A stretch of 64,000 bases of DNA, taken from positions 372,001-436,000 of the forward strand of contig NZ_CP082904.1 of assembly GCF_023517775.1 (NCBI RefSeq), read 5' to 3'. Made by a program: the position numbers and the translations under genes. Positions within the stretch are counted from its first letter, which is position 1, and each line of letters starts with the position of its first letter. Positions 1 to 9,515 of the stretch are shown piece after piece. This DNA comes from Mixta hanseatica. GTDB lineage: Bacteria; Pseudomonadota; Gammaproteobacteria; Enterobacterales; Enterobacteriaceae. A model generated the notes under the pieces. That model searched no databases. It saw only the letters and a list, made by a program, of their open reading frames with translations, and was not told where the DNA came from.

Positions 1-1100
1 AGCACGCCAAACGCATCGGCGGTAAGGAAAATAACCTTTTTCGCGTGACCCGCTTTCGATACCGGCTTAACGATATTATCGATATGGTAGATAGGGTAGG
101 AGACGCGCGTGTTCTCCGTTTTGCTGGCGTCATCAAAATCGATGGAGCCATCGCTGCGTACTACCACGTTTTCCAGCAGCGCATCGCGGCGGATGGCGTG
201 ATAAATTTCCGGCTCAGCCTGCTCTGAAAGCTTAATGGTTTTCGCGTAGCAGCCGCCTTCAAAATTGAACACGCCGTCATCGTCCCAGCCATGCTCATCA
301 TCGCCAATCAGCTGTCGTTTCGGATCGGTAGAGAGCGTGGTTTTCCCAGTGCCGGAGAGGCCAAAGAACACCGCCACGTCGCCTTGTTCACCCACGTTAG
401 CCGAGCAGTGCATCGACGCGATACCTTTCAGCGGCAGCAGATAGTTCATCACCGCAAACAGGCCTTTCTTCATTTCGCCGCCGTACCAGGTGCCGCCGAT
501 GAGCTGCATCTTTTCGGTAAGGTTAAAGGCGACGAAGTTTTCCGAATGTAATCCCTGCTGCTGCCAGTTAGGGTTGGTACATTTCGCGCCGTTCATTACC
601 ACAAAGTCGGGCGTGAAATTGGCCAGGCTGGCTTCGTCGGGGCGGATAAACATGTTTTTGACAAAGTGCGCCTGCCAGGCGACTTCGGTAATAAAGCGTA
701 CGCTTAGGCGGCTATCGGGATTGGCGCCGCACCAGGCGTCGACCACAAACAGCCGCTTGCCGGAAAGCTGTTGGGTGACGCAGCCCTTCAGGGCTTCCCA
801 GGTTTCCTGCGACAAAGGCTGATTATCATTTTTGCCTTTGCCCTGATCATTCCACCACAAGGTATCGCGCGTGGTATCGTCACGCACAATATATTTATCT
901 TTCGGCGAGCGGCCGGTAAAAATACCGGTATCCACGGCAATCGCCCCGGACTGCGTTAGCGTGCCGCGCTCGTAACCGGAGAGGCCGGGCAGGGTTTCTT
1001 CCTTAAATAAAGTTTCATAATCGGGATTATGGATAACTTTAACCGTATCAGTGATGCCATAAGCGACGAGGTCCTGTGGCGTCAGGCCATTAGGGCGCAT
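1..1100 (-). CDS. pckA: Phosphoenolpyruvate carboxykinase (ATP), 3' end outside window
   Basis: Catalyses ATP-dependent decarboxylation of oxaloacetate to phosphoenolpyruvate, the committed step of gluconeogenesis, in the cytoplasm. About 366 codons are visible, reading from the ATG at 1098-1100 ([16 protein letters not shown]) to the left edge. The E. coli enzyme has 540 residues, so roughly the last third is missing. The kinase-type P-loop GLSGTGKT lies at residues 247-254, essentially the E. coli position, and the upstream [12 protein letters not shown] substrate-binding segment is present. The start is preceded by AAGGAAC on the coding strand. No frameshift is seen. The E. coli neighbour yhgE is not present between this gene and hslO. 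Confidence 0.97.
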   Translation of the reverse strand, partial: MRPNGLTPQDLVAYGITDTVKVIHNPDYETLFKEETLPGLSGYERGTLTQSGAIAVDTGIFTGRSPKDKYIVRDDTTRDTLWWNDQGKGKNDNQPLSQETWEALKGCVTQQLSGKRLFVVDAWCGANPDSRLSVRFITEVAWQAHFVKNMFIRPDEASLANFTPDFVVMNGAKCTNPNWQQQGLHSENFVAFNLTEKMQLIGGTWYGGEMKKGLFAVMNYLLPLKGIASMHCSANVGEQGDVAVFFGLSGTGKTTLSTDPKRQLIGDDEHGWDDDGVFNFEGGCYAKTIKLSEQAEPEIYHAIRRDALLENVVVRSDGSIDFDDASKTENTRVSYPIYHIDNIVKPVSKAGHAKKVIFLTADAFGV

Positions 1101-1562
1101 ATTACTGTTCCTTTATCGGTTTGTACTGCAACAAATGTTGGGTGACTTGCTGCCACTTGCCGTAAAGCAGCGAGAAGCGATTCACGTTGCTTTACAATTG
1201 CGGCAGTCTACTACTGTGAATAAGCAGCGGAAGGAGAGAGTGACAGAAATGAGAGACGAAACGTTTTTTTATAGAAATTCGTCAAAATCTGATGAAAAGT
1301 TATAGTTAGCGCAGCGAAATTTATAAAACGTTGTTTTAATTATGGCATTTTTTAGGGCTGCCCAGTGGTGTTGAGAAGGAGGGTTATTATACGGCCTACC
1401 GGTGCCTGGCGAGCGTGAGGGGCGAGCGTTCAATTACAAAATCGTCGGGATAAGCGTCGCCCATTGTATGCCCCGCCTGCAGTTTGAAACGGTTCTTAAG
1501 GAACTGATCAGGTAATTATGAATTAATTTATAACAAAATAATTAATATATGCCGTTAAATAT
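1101..1562. other. Intergenic region upstream of pckA
   Basis: About 460 bases with no credible coding sequence. It must hold the pckA promoter (minus strand). A hairpin at 1162-1195 lies in the likely pckA leader. The stretch around 1250-1350 is AT-rich. I could not identify a clear CRP site, although pckA is under catabolite control in relatives. Confidence 0.6.
1162..1195 (-). promoter_or_regulatory. Hairpin in putative pckA leader
   Basis: GTAAAGCAGCG (1162-1172) pairs with CGTTGCTTTAC (1185-1195), an 11-bp stem with one G-T pair and a 12-base loop. It lies about 60-95 bases upstream of the pckA start. It lacks a T-tract, so it is not an obvious terminator. A role in pckA mRNA stability or translation is only inferred. 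Confidence 0.4.
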
Positions 1563-1584
1563 AAAGGCGACCTGCGTCGCCTTT
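1563..1584 (-). terminator. Terminator-like hairpin after hslO
   Basis: Perfect 9-bp stem AAAGGCGAC / GTCGCCTTT around a 4-base loop, 20 bases beyond the hslO stop codon. On the minus strand it is followed by an A/T-rich stretch (ATATTTAA), a weak U-tract. Confidence 0.6.
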
Positions 1585-1603
1585 AATCATTTAACCGATG
1601 CCG

Positions 1604-2482
1604 TTAATGAATCTGATCGCTACTACTGCCGGAATCATTACGGATCGCCGCGATATCTACCGCATCGTAAATATAGTTGCTGCCACAATAGTCACAGTGC
1701 ATATCGATTTGGCCGTCTTCCTGCAGGATTTGATCCACTTCTTCCTGCGGCAGCGTTCTCAGTACTTCGCCGCAGCGCTCGCGCGAGCAGGTACATTTAA
1801 AGCTGACGTTCTGCGGCTCATAGATCGTTACCTCTTCCTGGTTATAGAGACGCCACAGCACCTCGTTCGCCGGCAGGCCAATCAACTCTTCGGTTTTGAT
1901 GGTTTCCGTCAGCGTCGCCAGATGGTTGAAATCTTCTTTATCGGTATCCTGCGCCGGCAACACCTGCAGCAGGATACCGCCCGCGCCTGCCTGACCTTCA
2001 TGCTCGCCGGTACGGATAAACAGACGCGTCGGCAGCTGCTCAGAGCGCATAAAGTAATCTTCCAGGCAGGCCGCCAGCGTATCGCCCTCCAGACCTACCA
2101 CTCCCTGATAACGTTCGCCTTTTTCCGGCGAAATGGTGATCACCAGATAACCGTTGCCCACCATCTCTTTCAGCGTGCTGCCGGGCGCGATTTCGCCCTG
2201 CACGCGCGCCACGCCGCGCATTTCCTGACGGTTGTTGCCGTTAATGACCGCCAGCGTCAAGGCGCCGTCGCCCTGCAGCTGCACGGTGATATCGCCCTCA
2301 AACTTCAGCGTAGCGGTCAGCAGGCTGGTTGCCACCAGCAGTTCGCCCAGCAGCTGTTGCACCGGCTGTGGGTAATCGTGCCCGGAGACGATCTCGCGCC
2401 ATGTCTCGGATAAATTCACCAGTTCGCCACGAACCGCGTAGTTTTCGAACAGGTAACGATGCATTTGGTCTTGATGAGCCAT
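1604..2482 (-). CDS. hslO: Redox-regulated chaperone Hsp33
   Basis: Cytosolic holdase chaperone activated by oxidative unfolding. The 292-residue product matches the family length. The C-terminal zinc redox switch is intact, with Cys230-x-Cys232 and Cys263-x-x-Cys266, and the linker [13 protein letters not shown] lies between them. The N-terminal segment [20 protein letters not shown] is typical. The gene lies 26 bases downstream of hslR, so the two heat-shock genes probably share a transcript. A hairpin follows the stop codon. Confidence 0.97.
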   Translation of the reverse strand: MAHQDQMHRYLFENYAVRGELVNLSETWREIVSGHDYPQPVQQLLGELLVATSLLTATLKFEGDITVQLQGDGALTLAVINGNNRQEMRGVARVQGEIAPGSTLKEMVGNGYLVITISPEKGERYQGVVGLEGDTLAACLEDYFMRSEQLPTRLFIRTGEHEGQAGAGGILLQVLPAQDTDKEDFNHLATLTETIKTEELIGLPANEVLWRLYNQEEVTIYEPQNVSFKCTCSRERCGEVLRTLPQEEVDQILQEDGQIDMHCDYCGSNYIYDAVDIAAIRNDSGSSSDQIH

Positions 2483-2508
2483 AGTTTTTCTCTCGTGTTG
2501 GCGGCGCG

Positions 2509-2910
2509 TTATTCGTCGCCAGAAAATTTGAATTTCATCAGGTCACGGCGCTCTTTTTTATCAGGCCGACGATCCGGATGCGGCATAGTGAGCGCGTTCA
2601 GCTTGCGCGCCTGCGCCATTTTTTCGCGTTTTTCAACGCTCTCGGCCGTTTCGCTGTACAGCAGCTGGGCTTCAGCCGCGGGACGACGCTGATCGGTTAC
2701 GGCGCAGATGATCACCGTGCGCTCATCGTTGCCCTGACGTAGTTTTACTTCGGCATTCAGCTCTACCAGTTTGCTGGGTTTGCTGCGTTGGCCGTTATAG
2801 TGAACCTTTCCGCCTTCGATCATTTCACGCGCCAGCGCGCGGGTTTTATAAAAACGCGCGGCCCACAGCCATTTGTCGAGTCGAACGCCTTCTGCGGTTT
2901 TCTCTTTCAT
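2509..2910 (-). CDS. hslR: Heat-shock protein Hsp15, S4-domain ribosome salvage factor
   Basis: Binds free 50S subunits carrying peptidyl-tRNA, helping recycle stalled subunits. The N-terminal S4 RNA-binding domain is clear ([18 protein letters not shown], then [12 protein letters not shown], about residues 9-41). The C-terminus is basic ([15 protein letters not shown]). I chose the ATG at 2908-2910 (133 residues, as in E. coli) over the in-frame TTG one codon upstream. It sits between yrfG and hslO in a minus-strand cluster, the ancestral order. Confidence 0.96.
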   Translation of the reverse strand: MKEKTAEGVRLDKWLWAARFYKTRALAREMIEGGKVHYNGQRSKPSKLVELNAEVKLRQGNDERTVIICAVTDQRRPAAEAQLLYSETAESVEKREKMAQARKLNALTMPHPDRRPDKKERRDLMKFKFSGDE

Positions 2911-2935
2911 CAATGCTCCCGTCGGTTTACCGCGC

Positions 2936-3607
2936 TTACAGCGCCAGCGCGCCGAGAAGCGTTCGGTAATCGCTCACGCTCTGATGGTGGGCGAAGGTTT
3001 TGGTCGGCATACCAGAGTCGGGATTGCTGACGCCAAGGCACCAGGCAATACCCCAGCGCTTTGCCGCATCCAGCACCGGTTCGCTGTCATCAATAAACAG
3101 CGTTCGCTGGTTGTCAAAACCGGTATGCTGCTGCACGGCCTGCCACAGGCGCTGATCTTCTTTCGGAAAGCCAAATGTATGGGTCGAAAGTAATAAATCA
3201 AGGTGCTGCTCAAGGCCGGTTTGCTTTAGCTTTACATCCAGATTCCAGGGGTGCGCGTTGGTAAGCAGAATGGTGCGCTTGCCGCTGGCGCGTAACGCCT
3301 GCAGAAAGGGAAGGGTGTCATCGCGCAAACGTGCCCGGCTGCGCATTTCCCAGGTCATGGCACGGATATCCAGCTCCAGTTCACGGCTCCAGTAATCCAG
3401 ACAATACCAGTTTAGCGTATGCTGAACCGCCTGATACTTCGCCATGATTAACTGACTGGCTTCCTCCAGCGAGATGCCGCGCCGTTGACTGACGCTCTCT
3501 GGCACCAGCGCCAGCCAGAAATAGCTATCAAACGCCAGATCGAGCAGTGTGCCGTCCATATCCAGCAGCACGGTATCGATAGCGCGCCAGTTAACGTTAA
3601 TATCCAT
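2936..3607 (-). CDS. yrfG: HAD-family GMP/IMP nucleotidase YrfG
   Basis: Cytosolic HAD-superfamily phosphatase. The E. coli homologue dephosphorylates GMP and IMP. Motif I DMDGT (nucleophile Asp16, acid/base Asp18) follows a short N-terminus, and motif II is LLTNAH. The last motif is the acidic FIDDSEPVLDAA. The ATG at 3605-3607 gives 223 residues starting MDINVNWRAIDTVLLD, close to E. coli (222). A 12-codon upstream extension is possible but not conserved. The gap to hslR is 25 bases. Confidence 0.92.
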   Translation of the reverse strand: MDINVNWRAIDTVLLDMDGTLLDLAFDSYFWLALVPESVSQRRGISLEEASQLIMAKYQAVQHTLNWYCLDYWSRELELDIRAMTWEMRSRARLRDDTLPFLQALRASGKRTILLTNAHPWNLDVKLKQTGLEQHLDLLLSTHTFGFPKEDQRLWQAVQQHTGFDNQRTLFIDDSEPVLDAAKRWGIAWCLGVSNPDSGMPTKTFAHHQSVSDYRTLLGALAL

Positions 3608-3656
3608 GCCGCCTCCCGAAAAAGAAAGGCGACAGGGTAGCACAGTTGAAAGGGGC

Positions 3657-5795
3657 TCAGAACAGCGGACGCATACCCGGTACCGGCGACAGCGTATGGT
3701 TAAAACACTTATCGTAATATTCCTGAATTTCTACGATGCGTTTGCGGTTGCGATGGATGCGTTTCAGCGCCAGCAGACCGTTAGCTACGACACTCAGGCT
3801 CAGGATCGCCAGCAGCAGTGAAGTGCACAGATAGCGCCACAGCGTCAGCATATCCGGCTCGCTGTGCAGGGCGATATGCTGCGTGCCGTTGGCATCGGTA
3901 TGGATGCTGGTAATAATCCCGGCCGCGCTGAAAGGCGTATGTAGCAGCATACCCGCCAGCCGCTGTAGCTCATCCCACTGATCCGGCGCATTGAAATCAA
4001 ACAGCGAAACGGTAGGTTGAGGATGGTTAACCAACTGGCGGCCTTCATCGCTGAGAATCAAAAATCCGCCCGGCGGCGGGCTGTTTAGCGCTTCAGCGGC
4101 GCGATGGGTTTCCCGATAGAAAAACGTTGAGGTGGCGGTATTCACCAGGTTTTCCAGCGCCTCGGCGCTGACCGGGCGCAGCAGCACGTTCATGCCGTTT
4201 AACGATCCTGACGATGCGCGGCTCACCAGCGTTTCCCAGTCTTTAGCATTGCCCAGGTTAACCAGGGCATTTTTTAACCGTACGCAATCCTGCTGCTGGC
4301 TACAGAGCTCCTGAGTTTTCAGCACCAGGTCGGAAAAGTCGTCCAGTAAGATCATGCCTGATTTTTGAATCGCCGTGGCGAGCTGCGGGTTAAGCTTGCT
4401 GTCGATATCATTTTGCGGATGCAGTTGCTGGTTGGTCAGATTCAGCAACGCCGAGGCTTTATCAATGATTTCCGACTGCGGCAGCGGAAGGGGAGAAGCC
4501 ATATTCCAGTAAATGGCCGAGCAGTCGAACGGCATAAAAGCATAGCTACGGTTGCTCTGATAGCTGGCAGGCACGGAACACATGCCGGTGCCGCTGACTT
4601 TCAGGCTATCGCCGACGTGCAGTGTCGCCTGTTCCAGCGCGGCCACCGAGTTAACCTCAATGCGTTCCGAACCGGTCAGCCACGCCATACTGAGCTTGAG
4701 CGGCATCGCTAACGGCACCCAGCTAATTAATAGCGCCAGCACCAACAGGGAACCACTGGCCAGCACCATATTCTTTTTCCAGCGTTGGATAGGGAAGTTG
4801 CGTACTTCATCCTGTAACGACAGAAAACGGCCCTGGCGCACCACCTGACGGTTCAGATAAATATCGACGTCGGTGGTTTGGCCAAGATCGTGAGTGACAT
4901 AAGGCTGCCAGTGCGGCGGATAGACCAGATCGATAATCCCCAGCGAGATGTTGTTGACCTGACCCTGATTGGACTCGCTAAACAGCCCCCAGCGTTTCGG
5001 CGCGCCGCGCAGACAATGAATTTCACGCAGATCATTTTCGCTGGGACGACGATACATAAACCACAGGCTGATGATAATCATCGCCACGCTGGCGCTGACC
5101 AGCCATGGCATAAAGAGCAGCGGGGTTAACAGACTAATAAAAAACAGCAGCAGCCCGCAGCAAATCACCGCGGCCTCACGCGTGCCGTCACTGCGTGACA
5201 GGCAGTGCTCTTCCGGCGTCTCTTTACGTACCTGAAGCAGCTCAACGTTTTCGCTCTGCTCTTGCCGAATAGAAGCGTTAGTGGCGCTGGCATTCACTAC
5301 CGTCGGCAGCATGGTCTGTTCACCGGCGTAGTTGACCAGCGAATGACCGTTAAGCGAGATCACCAGCGGAATAGAATGGGTTTTAATCAGCTCAACGAAA
5401 TTTTCCTCAGCGATATGCTGTTCCCACAGCGGAGGAAGATGCACCTCAAGCGCGTCGAGATAGTAACGCCATTTCTGCGGATCGTCGGTAGAAAGCCCAT
5501 AGCGGGTGATCGCCCGGGTAACGGGATAAACTTTGTTGCTCTGCGAGCTGAGCGTCAACAGCTCCGGCGCGGCGCTGGCGCCGCCGGGCTGAATGGTGCG
5601 CTGCTTTTTTGCCAGCATATCCAGATAGCGTTCAACCGCCTCGCGCTCCTCACTCGTCAACAGACGATGAGGCGGATTGATAAACGGCAACGGTTTCGCC
5701 AACGGCGGGCGATGCCGCATAGCGTACCAAAAACAGATACCTGCAATAATTGAGCAGGTAAGCATTACACCCAGAATAATGATAATTGTGCTCAT
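3657..5795 (-). CDS. igaA: IgaA/YrfF inner-membrane repressor of the Rcs phosphorelay
   Basis: Integral inner-membrane protein that restrains RcsD and prevents lethal over-activation of the Rcs envelope-stress phosphorelay. The product is 712 residues (E. coli 711). It has an N-terminal membrane helix (about 4-26), a cytoplasmic domain, paired helices near 208-255, a third helix near 345-365, a periplasmic domain holding several cysteines, and a C-terminal helix near 655-678. The product ends PVPGMRPLF. The gene is divergent from nudE across about 400 bases and is 49 bases upstream of yrfG. IgaA is usually essential when Rcs is intact. Confidence 0.96.
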   Translation of the reverse strand: MSTIIIILGVMLTCSIIAGICFWYAMRHRPPLAKPLPFINPPHRLLTSEEREAVERYLDMLAKKQRTIQPGGASAAPELLTLSSQSNKVYPVTRAITRYGLSTDDPQKWRYYLDALEVHLPPLWEQHIAEENFVELIKTHSIPLVISLNGHSLVNYAGEQTMLPTVVNASATNASIRQEQSENVELLQVRKETPEEHCLSRSDGTREAAVICCGLLLFFISLLTPLLFMPWLVSASVAMIIISLWFMYRRPSENDLREIHCLRGAPKRWGLFSESNQGQVNNISLGIIDLVYPPHWQPYVTHDLGQTTDVDIYLNRQVVRQGRFLSLQDEVRNFPIQRWKKNMVLASGSLLVLALLISWVPLAMPLKLSMAWLTGSERIEVNSVAALEQATLHVGDSLKVSGTGMCSVPASYQSNRSYAFMPFDCSAIYWNMASPLPLPQSEIIDKASALLNLTNQQLHPQNDIDSKLNPQLATAIQKSGMILLDDFSDLVLKTQELCSQQQDCVRLKNALVNLGNAKDWETLVSRASSGSLNGMNVLLRPVSAEALENLVNTATSTFFYRETHRAAEALNSPPPGGFLILSDEGRQLVNHPQPTVSLFDFNAPDQWDELQRLAGMLLHTPFSAAGIITSIHTDANGTQHIALHSEPDMLTLWRYLCTSLLLAILSLSVVANGLLALKRIHRNRKRIVEIQEYYDKCFNHTLSPVPGMRPLF

Positions 5796-6202
5796 GCTAT
5801 GCTCATTCCAGCCAAACTGCTGCCGTCACTGTGATTGCTCGCTCCGGGCTAAGTTATAGGGAGTTCACTAATTTTGGCGGGATTGGGCAGTGGTGGCAAC
5901 CAACCTGATAACTAAAATAGCGCACAAAATCATAAAATTAGAACTACTATACAGAAATCCTTATTGGGATATTAGCTGGCGCATGTCGAGGTGAATATCG
6001 GCATTATCCTATTTCCTTGTAACTTATTGACTTTGTCATAAAGTTTTTTCCCAATCATTGCAATCAATTGTTATAAAAAAGTAAATTAAAACATATGATG
6101 ATTGGATTCCTGTGAGGCCTGTCGCACAATGTCTTTTTGCCGCTTTTTGTCCAGGACAACGACTGGCTGGCGATGATCAACCGTGCTTTATCTGGGGCCC
6201 CC
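5796..6202. other. Divergent igaA/nudE intergenic region
   Basis: About 400 bases with no supported gene, AT-rich from 5920 to 6110. It must carry promoters for both divergent genes. I saw no confident operator. A reading frame extending nudE upstream to 6137 would begin with TTG and is not conserved. Confidence 0.6.
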
Positions 6203-6769
6203 ATGCCAAGAGAATTAGAGAAACCGAAGATTTTAAACGTTGAGCCTGTGGCCCACTCCCGCCTGTTTACCATTGAATCGGTAGATCTGGCGTTTAGTAA
6301 CGGCGCGCGGCGCGTATATGAACGTATGCGTCCATCAGAGCGCGAAGCGGTGATGATCGTGCCGATTATCGATAATCATCTGTTGCTGATTCAGGAGTAT
6401 GTAGTCGGGCTGGAAACCTATGAGCTGGGCTTCCCTAAAGGATTGATCGATCCAGGCGAAACGGTTTTTGAGGCGGCTAACCGGGAACTGAAAGAGGAGG
6501 CAGGCTTTGGCGCGCAGCAGATGGAAGCGCTTAGCAAACTCACTATGGCACCTTCCTACTTTTCCAGCAAAATGAACATTGTGGTTGCGGAAGGATTATA
6601 TCCCGAAAAGCTGGAAGGCGATGAGCCGGAACCGCTACCGGTAATCCGATGGCCGCTGGACAACCTGATGGCGCTGCTGCAGGAGTCCGATTTTAACGAG
6701 GCGCGCAACGTCAGCGCATTATTCCTGGCGCGCGAGTGGCTGGTGAAGCAGCAACGTATCCGTTATTGA
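6203..6769 (+). CDS. nudE: ADP-compounds hydrolase NudE (Nudix)
   Basis: Cytosolic Nudix hydrolase cleaving ADP-ribose, NADH, Ap3A and related ADP-linked compounds. The Nudix box is complete: G80-LIDPGE, then REL and KEEAGFG (about 80-103). The start chosen is the ATG at 6203, giving 188 residues beginning MPRELEKPKILNVE, which aligns with the E. coli protein (186). The C-terminal half (MAPSYFSSKMNIVVAEGLYP) is highly conserved. It converges on mrcA with a shared terminator between them. Confidence 0.95.
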   Translation: MPRELEKPKILNVEPVAHSRLFTIESVDLAFSNGARRVYERMRPSEREAVMIVPIIDNHLLLIQEYVVGLETYELGFPKGLIDPGETVFEAANRELKEEAGFGAQQMEALSKLTMAPSYFSSKMNIVVAEGLYPEKLEGDEPEPLPVIRWPLDNLMALLQESDFNEARNVSALFLAREWLVKQQRIRY

Positions 6770-6793
6770 TAGCTATACGGGTAGCTAAAAGCA

Positions 6794-6816
6794 AAAGGGG
6801 CGATAATCGCCCCTTT
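6794..6816 (+). terminator. Bidirectional terminator between nudE and mrcA
   Basis: AAAGGGGCGA / TCGCCCCTTT, a perfect 10-bp stem with a 3-base loop, followed by GTTGTTTT on the plus strand and by CTTTT on the minus strand. Placed between two convergent genes. Confidence 0.88.
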
Positions 6817-6844
6817 GTTGTTTTCAGAACTGTTCGGCTGGTTA

Positions 6845-9394
6845 TCAGAACAGTTCGTGCGTTTCGCCGTTATCCATTAGCGTGGTTCCCACGTCATGCA
6901 CCGAATACTCCGTAGGCTGCGTGCCTTCGATAAAGTATTCCTGACGGGTATTGCCGCCGCCGTTAGCCAGCTTGCCGGTGCTGCGATCGATCGTCACGGT
7001 CACTACGCCTGGCGGCGGTGTAAGCGGCTGCTCCGGTACCCCTTCCAGCGCCGCTTTCATAAAGCTATCCCACGCTGGCTGGGCACTTTTGGCGCCGCCT
7101 TCATAGCCTGAAATCTGATCGTCAATCGCGCCGGAAGCGGTGGAACGCCCCAAATCGCGGCGATGATCGTCAAAGCCAATCCACACCGTCGTCACCACGC
7201 CCGGGCCGTAACCAGAGAACCAGGCATCTTTCGAACTGTTGGTAGTACCGGTTTTGCCGCCGATATCTTTCCGCTTCAGATCGCGGCCGGCGCGCCAGCC
7301 GGTGCCCATCCAGCCCGGTTCGCCGAAGATATTCGAGTTCAGCGCGCTCTTAATTAAGAAGGAGAGCGGCGTATTGATCACGTGCGGCGCATACTGCTGC
7401 GCGGCGTCAGGCTGCTCGGCGCCTACCTGCTGCAGCACCGGCTGCGGCACGCCAGGATTGGGGTTTTCCTGCGAAACCGCCACGTTTTCTACGCTCTCTT
7501 CACCCAGCGCCACCGATTTTTTCGTTTCGCCGTAAATTACCGGCAGATTGCATTCCGGGCAGGCGATGCGCGGACGGTTTTCAAACAGCGTTTCACCGTT
7601 TTCATTTTCAATCTTCTTAATGAAGTAAGGATCAACCAGGAAGCCGCCGTTGGCCATTACCGCATAGCCGCGCGCCATTTGCAGCGGCGTAAAGGAGGCC
7701 GCGCCCAGCGCCAGCGATTCGGTATGCACGATATTCTGCGCCGGGAAGCCGAAACGTTGCAGATACTCTGCAGCGTAATCGACGCCCATCGCACGCATCG
7801 CGCGCACCATAACCACGTTCTTCGATTGCCCTAAGCCCTGGCGCAGGCGGATCGGACCATCATAGGTCGCCGGGGAGTTTTTCGGCCGCCAGTCAGAGCC
7901 TGCGCCCGCGTCCCAGCGCGAGATCGGCACATCGTTCAAAATCGAGGCCAGCGTCAGGCCGCGGTCCATCGCTGCGGTATAGAGAAAAGGCTTGATATTC
8001 GAGCCAACCTGACGCAGCGCCTGGGTAACGCGGTTAAATTTACTCTGATTAAAGTCAAAACCGCCAACCAGCGCGCGGACTGCGCCATCATGCGGATCAA
8101 GAGAAATCAGAGAAGAGTTAACGACCGGCACCTGCGCCAGCCACCAGCTGTTTTCTGCTTTACGTACCCAAATCTGCTGACCCGGCTGCAACACCTGCGT
8201 CACGCTACGCGGCGTGGCGCCCTGTTGCGTATCGGACCGGTACGGACGCGCCCAGCGTACGCCTTCCATCGTCAGCGAGACGCTACTGCCGTCACGCATC
8301 AGCGCCGTGGCTTCGTTGCTGTTCGCGCTGGTCACGACGGCGGGCCACAGTGGGCCGTAAACCGGTAGCGCCTTGAGGGTTTGCAGAATGCGCGTACGAT
8401 CCCAGGCTGGCTCACCCACACGCCACAAAATATTGGCCGGGCCGCGATAGCCGTGACGCATATCATAATCCAGCACATTGTTACGTACCGCTTCCTGCGC
8501 TGCCAGCTGCAGCTTGCGGGTGACGGTGGTGTAAACCTTAAAACCGTCGTTATAGGCGTTATCGCCGTAGCGCTTCAGCATCTCCTGACGCACCATTTCC
8601 GTCAGATAAGGGGCGGAGAAAGCGATTTCAGGGCCGTGGTAGCTGGCTTCCAGTGGCTCACTGCGCGCCGCGATATATTGCTGCTGCGTAATGTAGTTCT
8701 GATCCAACATACGCGACAGCACTACGTTACGCCGCGCCAGAGCGCGCGTAGGGGAGTAGAGCGGGTTAAAGGTAGACGGCGCTTTAGGCAGACCGGCAAT
8801 CATCGCCATCTCACTCAGCGTGAGCTGATCGATATTTTTGCCGAAATAGACCTGAGCGGCAGCGCCGACGCCATAGGCGCGATAGCCAAGATAAATTTTA
8901 TTCAGATAAAGCTCGAGAATTTCATCTTTGCTGAGCAGCTGCTCGATACGAATAGCCAGAAACGCTTCCTTGATTTTACGCATCAGGGTGCGCTCAGGGC
9001 TAAGGAAGAAATTACGCGCCAGCTGCTGCGTAATGGTACTCGCCCCCTGCGAAGCATGGCCCGACATCAGCGCCACGCTGGCCGCACGGAAGATGCCGAT
9101 AGGATCGACGCCGTGATGCTCATAGAAGCGGCTATCCTCGGTGGCGATAAAGGCTTTAACCAGCTCAGGCGGCATTTGCGCTAGCGTCAGAGGGATACGA
9201 CGCTTTTCGCCATACTGCGCGATCAGTTCACCATCAGCGCTGTAGACCTGCATTGGCGTTTGCAGACGTACATCCTTCAGCGTGTTCACATCCGGTAGCT
9301 GCGGCTCAATGTATTTGTACAACCCGTAAACCGAGCCGACGCCCAGCAAAATGCAACACACTGCAAGAATCAATAAATACTTTACGAACTTCAC
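6845..9394 (-). CDS. mrcA: Penicillin-binding protein 1A
   Basis: Bifunctional class A PBP, glycosyltransferase plus transpeptidase, making and crosslinking peptidoglycan at the inner membrane. The 849 residues match E. coli (850). There is an N-terminal anchor (about 5-27), then a GT51 domain with catalytic Glu86 in ATEDSRF, and an OB-fold insert. The transpeptidase has Ser465 (SNIK), SKN (524-526) and GKTGTT. The start codon is GTG at 9392-9394, as in E. coli. It is divergent from hofM across 121 bases, the usual arrangement. Confidence 0.97.
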   Translation of the reverse strand: MKFVKYLLILAVCCILLGVGSVYGLYKYIEPQLPDVNTLKDVRLQTPMQVYSADGELIAQYGEKRRIPLTLAQMPPELVKAFIATEDSRFYEHHGVDPIGIFRAASVALMSGHASQGASTITQQLARNFFLSPERTLMRKIKEAFLAIRIEQLLSKDEILELYLNKIYLGYRAYGVGAAAQVYFGKNIDQLTLSEMAMIAGLPKAPSTFNPLYSPTRALARRNVVLSRMLDQNYITQQQYIAARSEPLEASYHGPEIAFSAPYLTEMVRQEMLKRYGDNAYNDGFKVYTTVTRKLQLAAQEAVRNNVLDYDMRHGYRGPANILWRVGEPAWDRTRILQTLKALPVYGPLWPAVVTSANSNEATALMRDGSSVSLTMEGVRWARPYRSDTQQGATPRSVTQVLQPGQQIWVRKAENSWWLAQVPVVNSSLISLDPHDGAVRALVGGFDFNQSKFNRVTQALRQVGSNIKPFLYTAAMDRGLTLASILNDVPISRWDAGAGSDWRPKNSPATYDGPIRLRQGLGQSKNVVMVRAMRAMGVDYAAEYLQRFGFPAQNIVHTESLALGAASFTPLQMARGYAVMANGGFLVDPYFIKKIENENGETLFENRPRIACPECNLPVIYGETKKSVALGEESVENVAVSQENPNPGVPQPVLQQVGAEQPDAAQQYAPHVINTPLSFLIKSALNSNIFGEPGWMGTGWRAGRDLKRKDIGGKTGTTNSSKDAWFSGYGPGVVTTVWIGFDDHRRDLGRSTASGAIDDQISGYEGGAKSAQPAWDSFMKAALEGVPEQPLTPPPGVVTVTIDRSTGKLANGGGNTRQEYFIEGTQPTEYSVHDVGTTLMDNGETHELF

Positions 9395-9515
9395 CTGAGA
9401 TTTCCCATTTAATGTCGTTTGGGCAGTTTATAAACAATCGCGCGGTAGTATAAATGCAAGCCAGACGCTTTGATACGTCCTTTTATTTTTACGTCGATAT
9501 GGAGATCGCGCGAAT

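Noticed and set aside
1598..2413. 271-residue plus-strand frame opposite hslO
   Set aside because: Complete antisense shadow of a conserved gene; high GC at third positions creates such open frames here.
6064..6273. 69-residue minus-strand frame overlapping the nudE start
   Set aside because: Overlaps the conserved nudE coding sequence and lacks any recognisable features.
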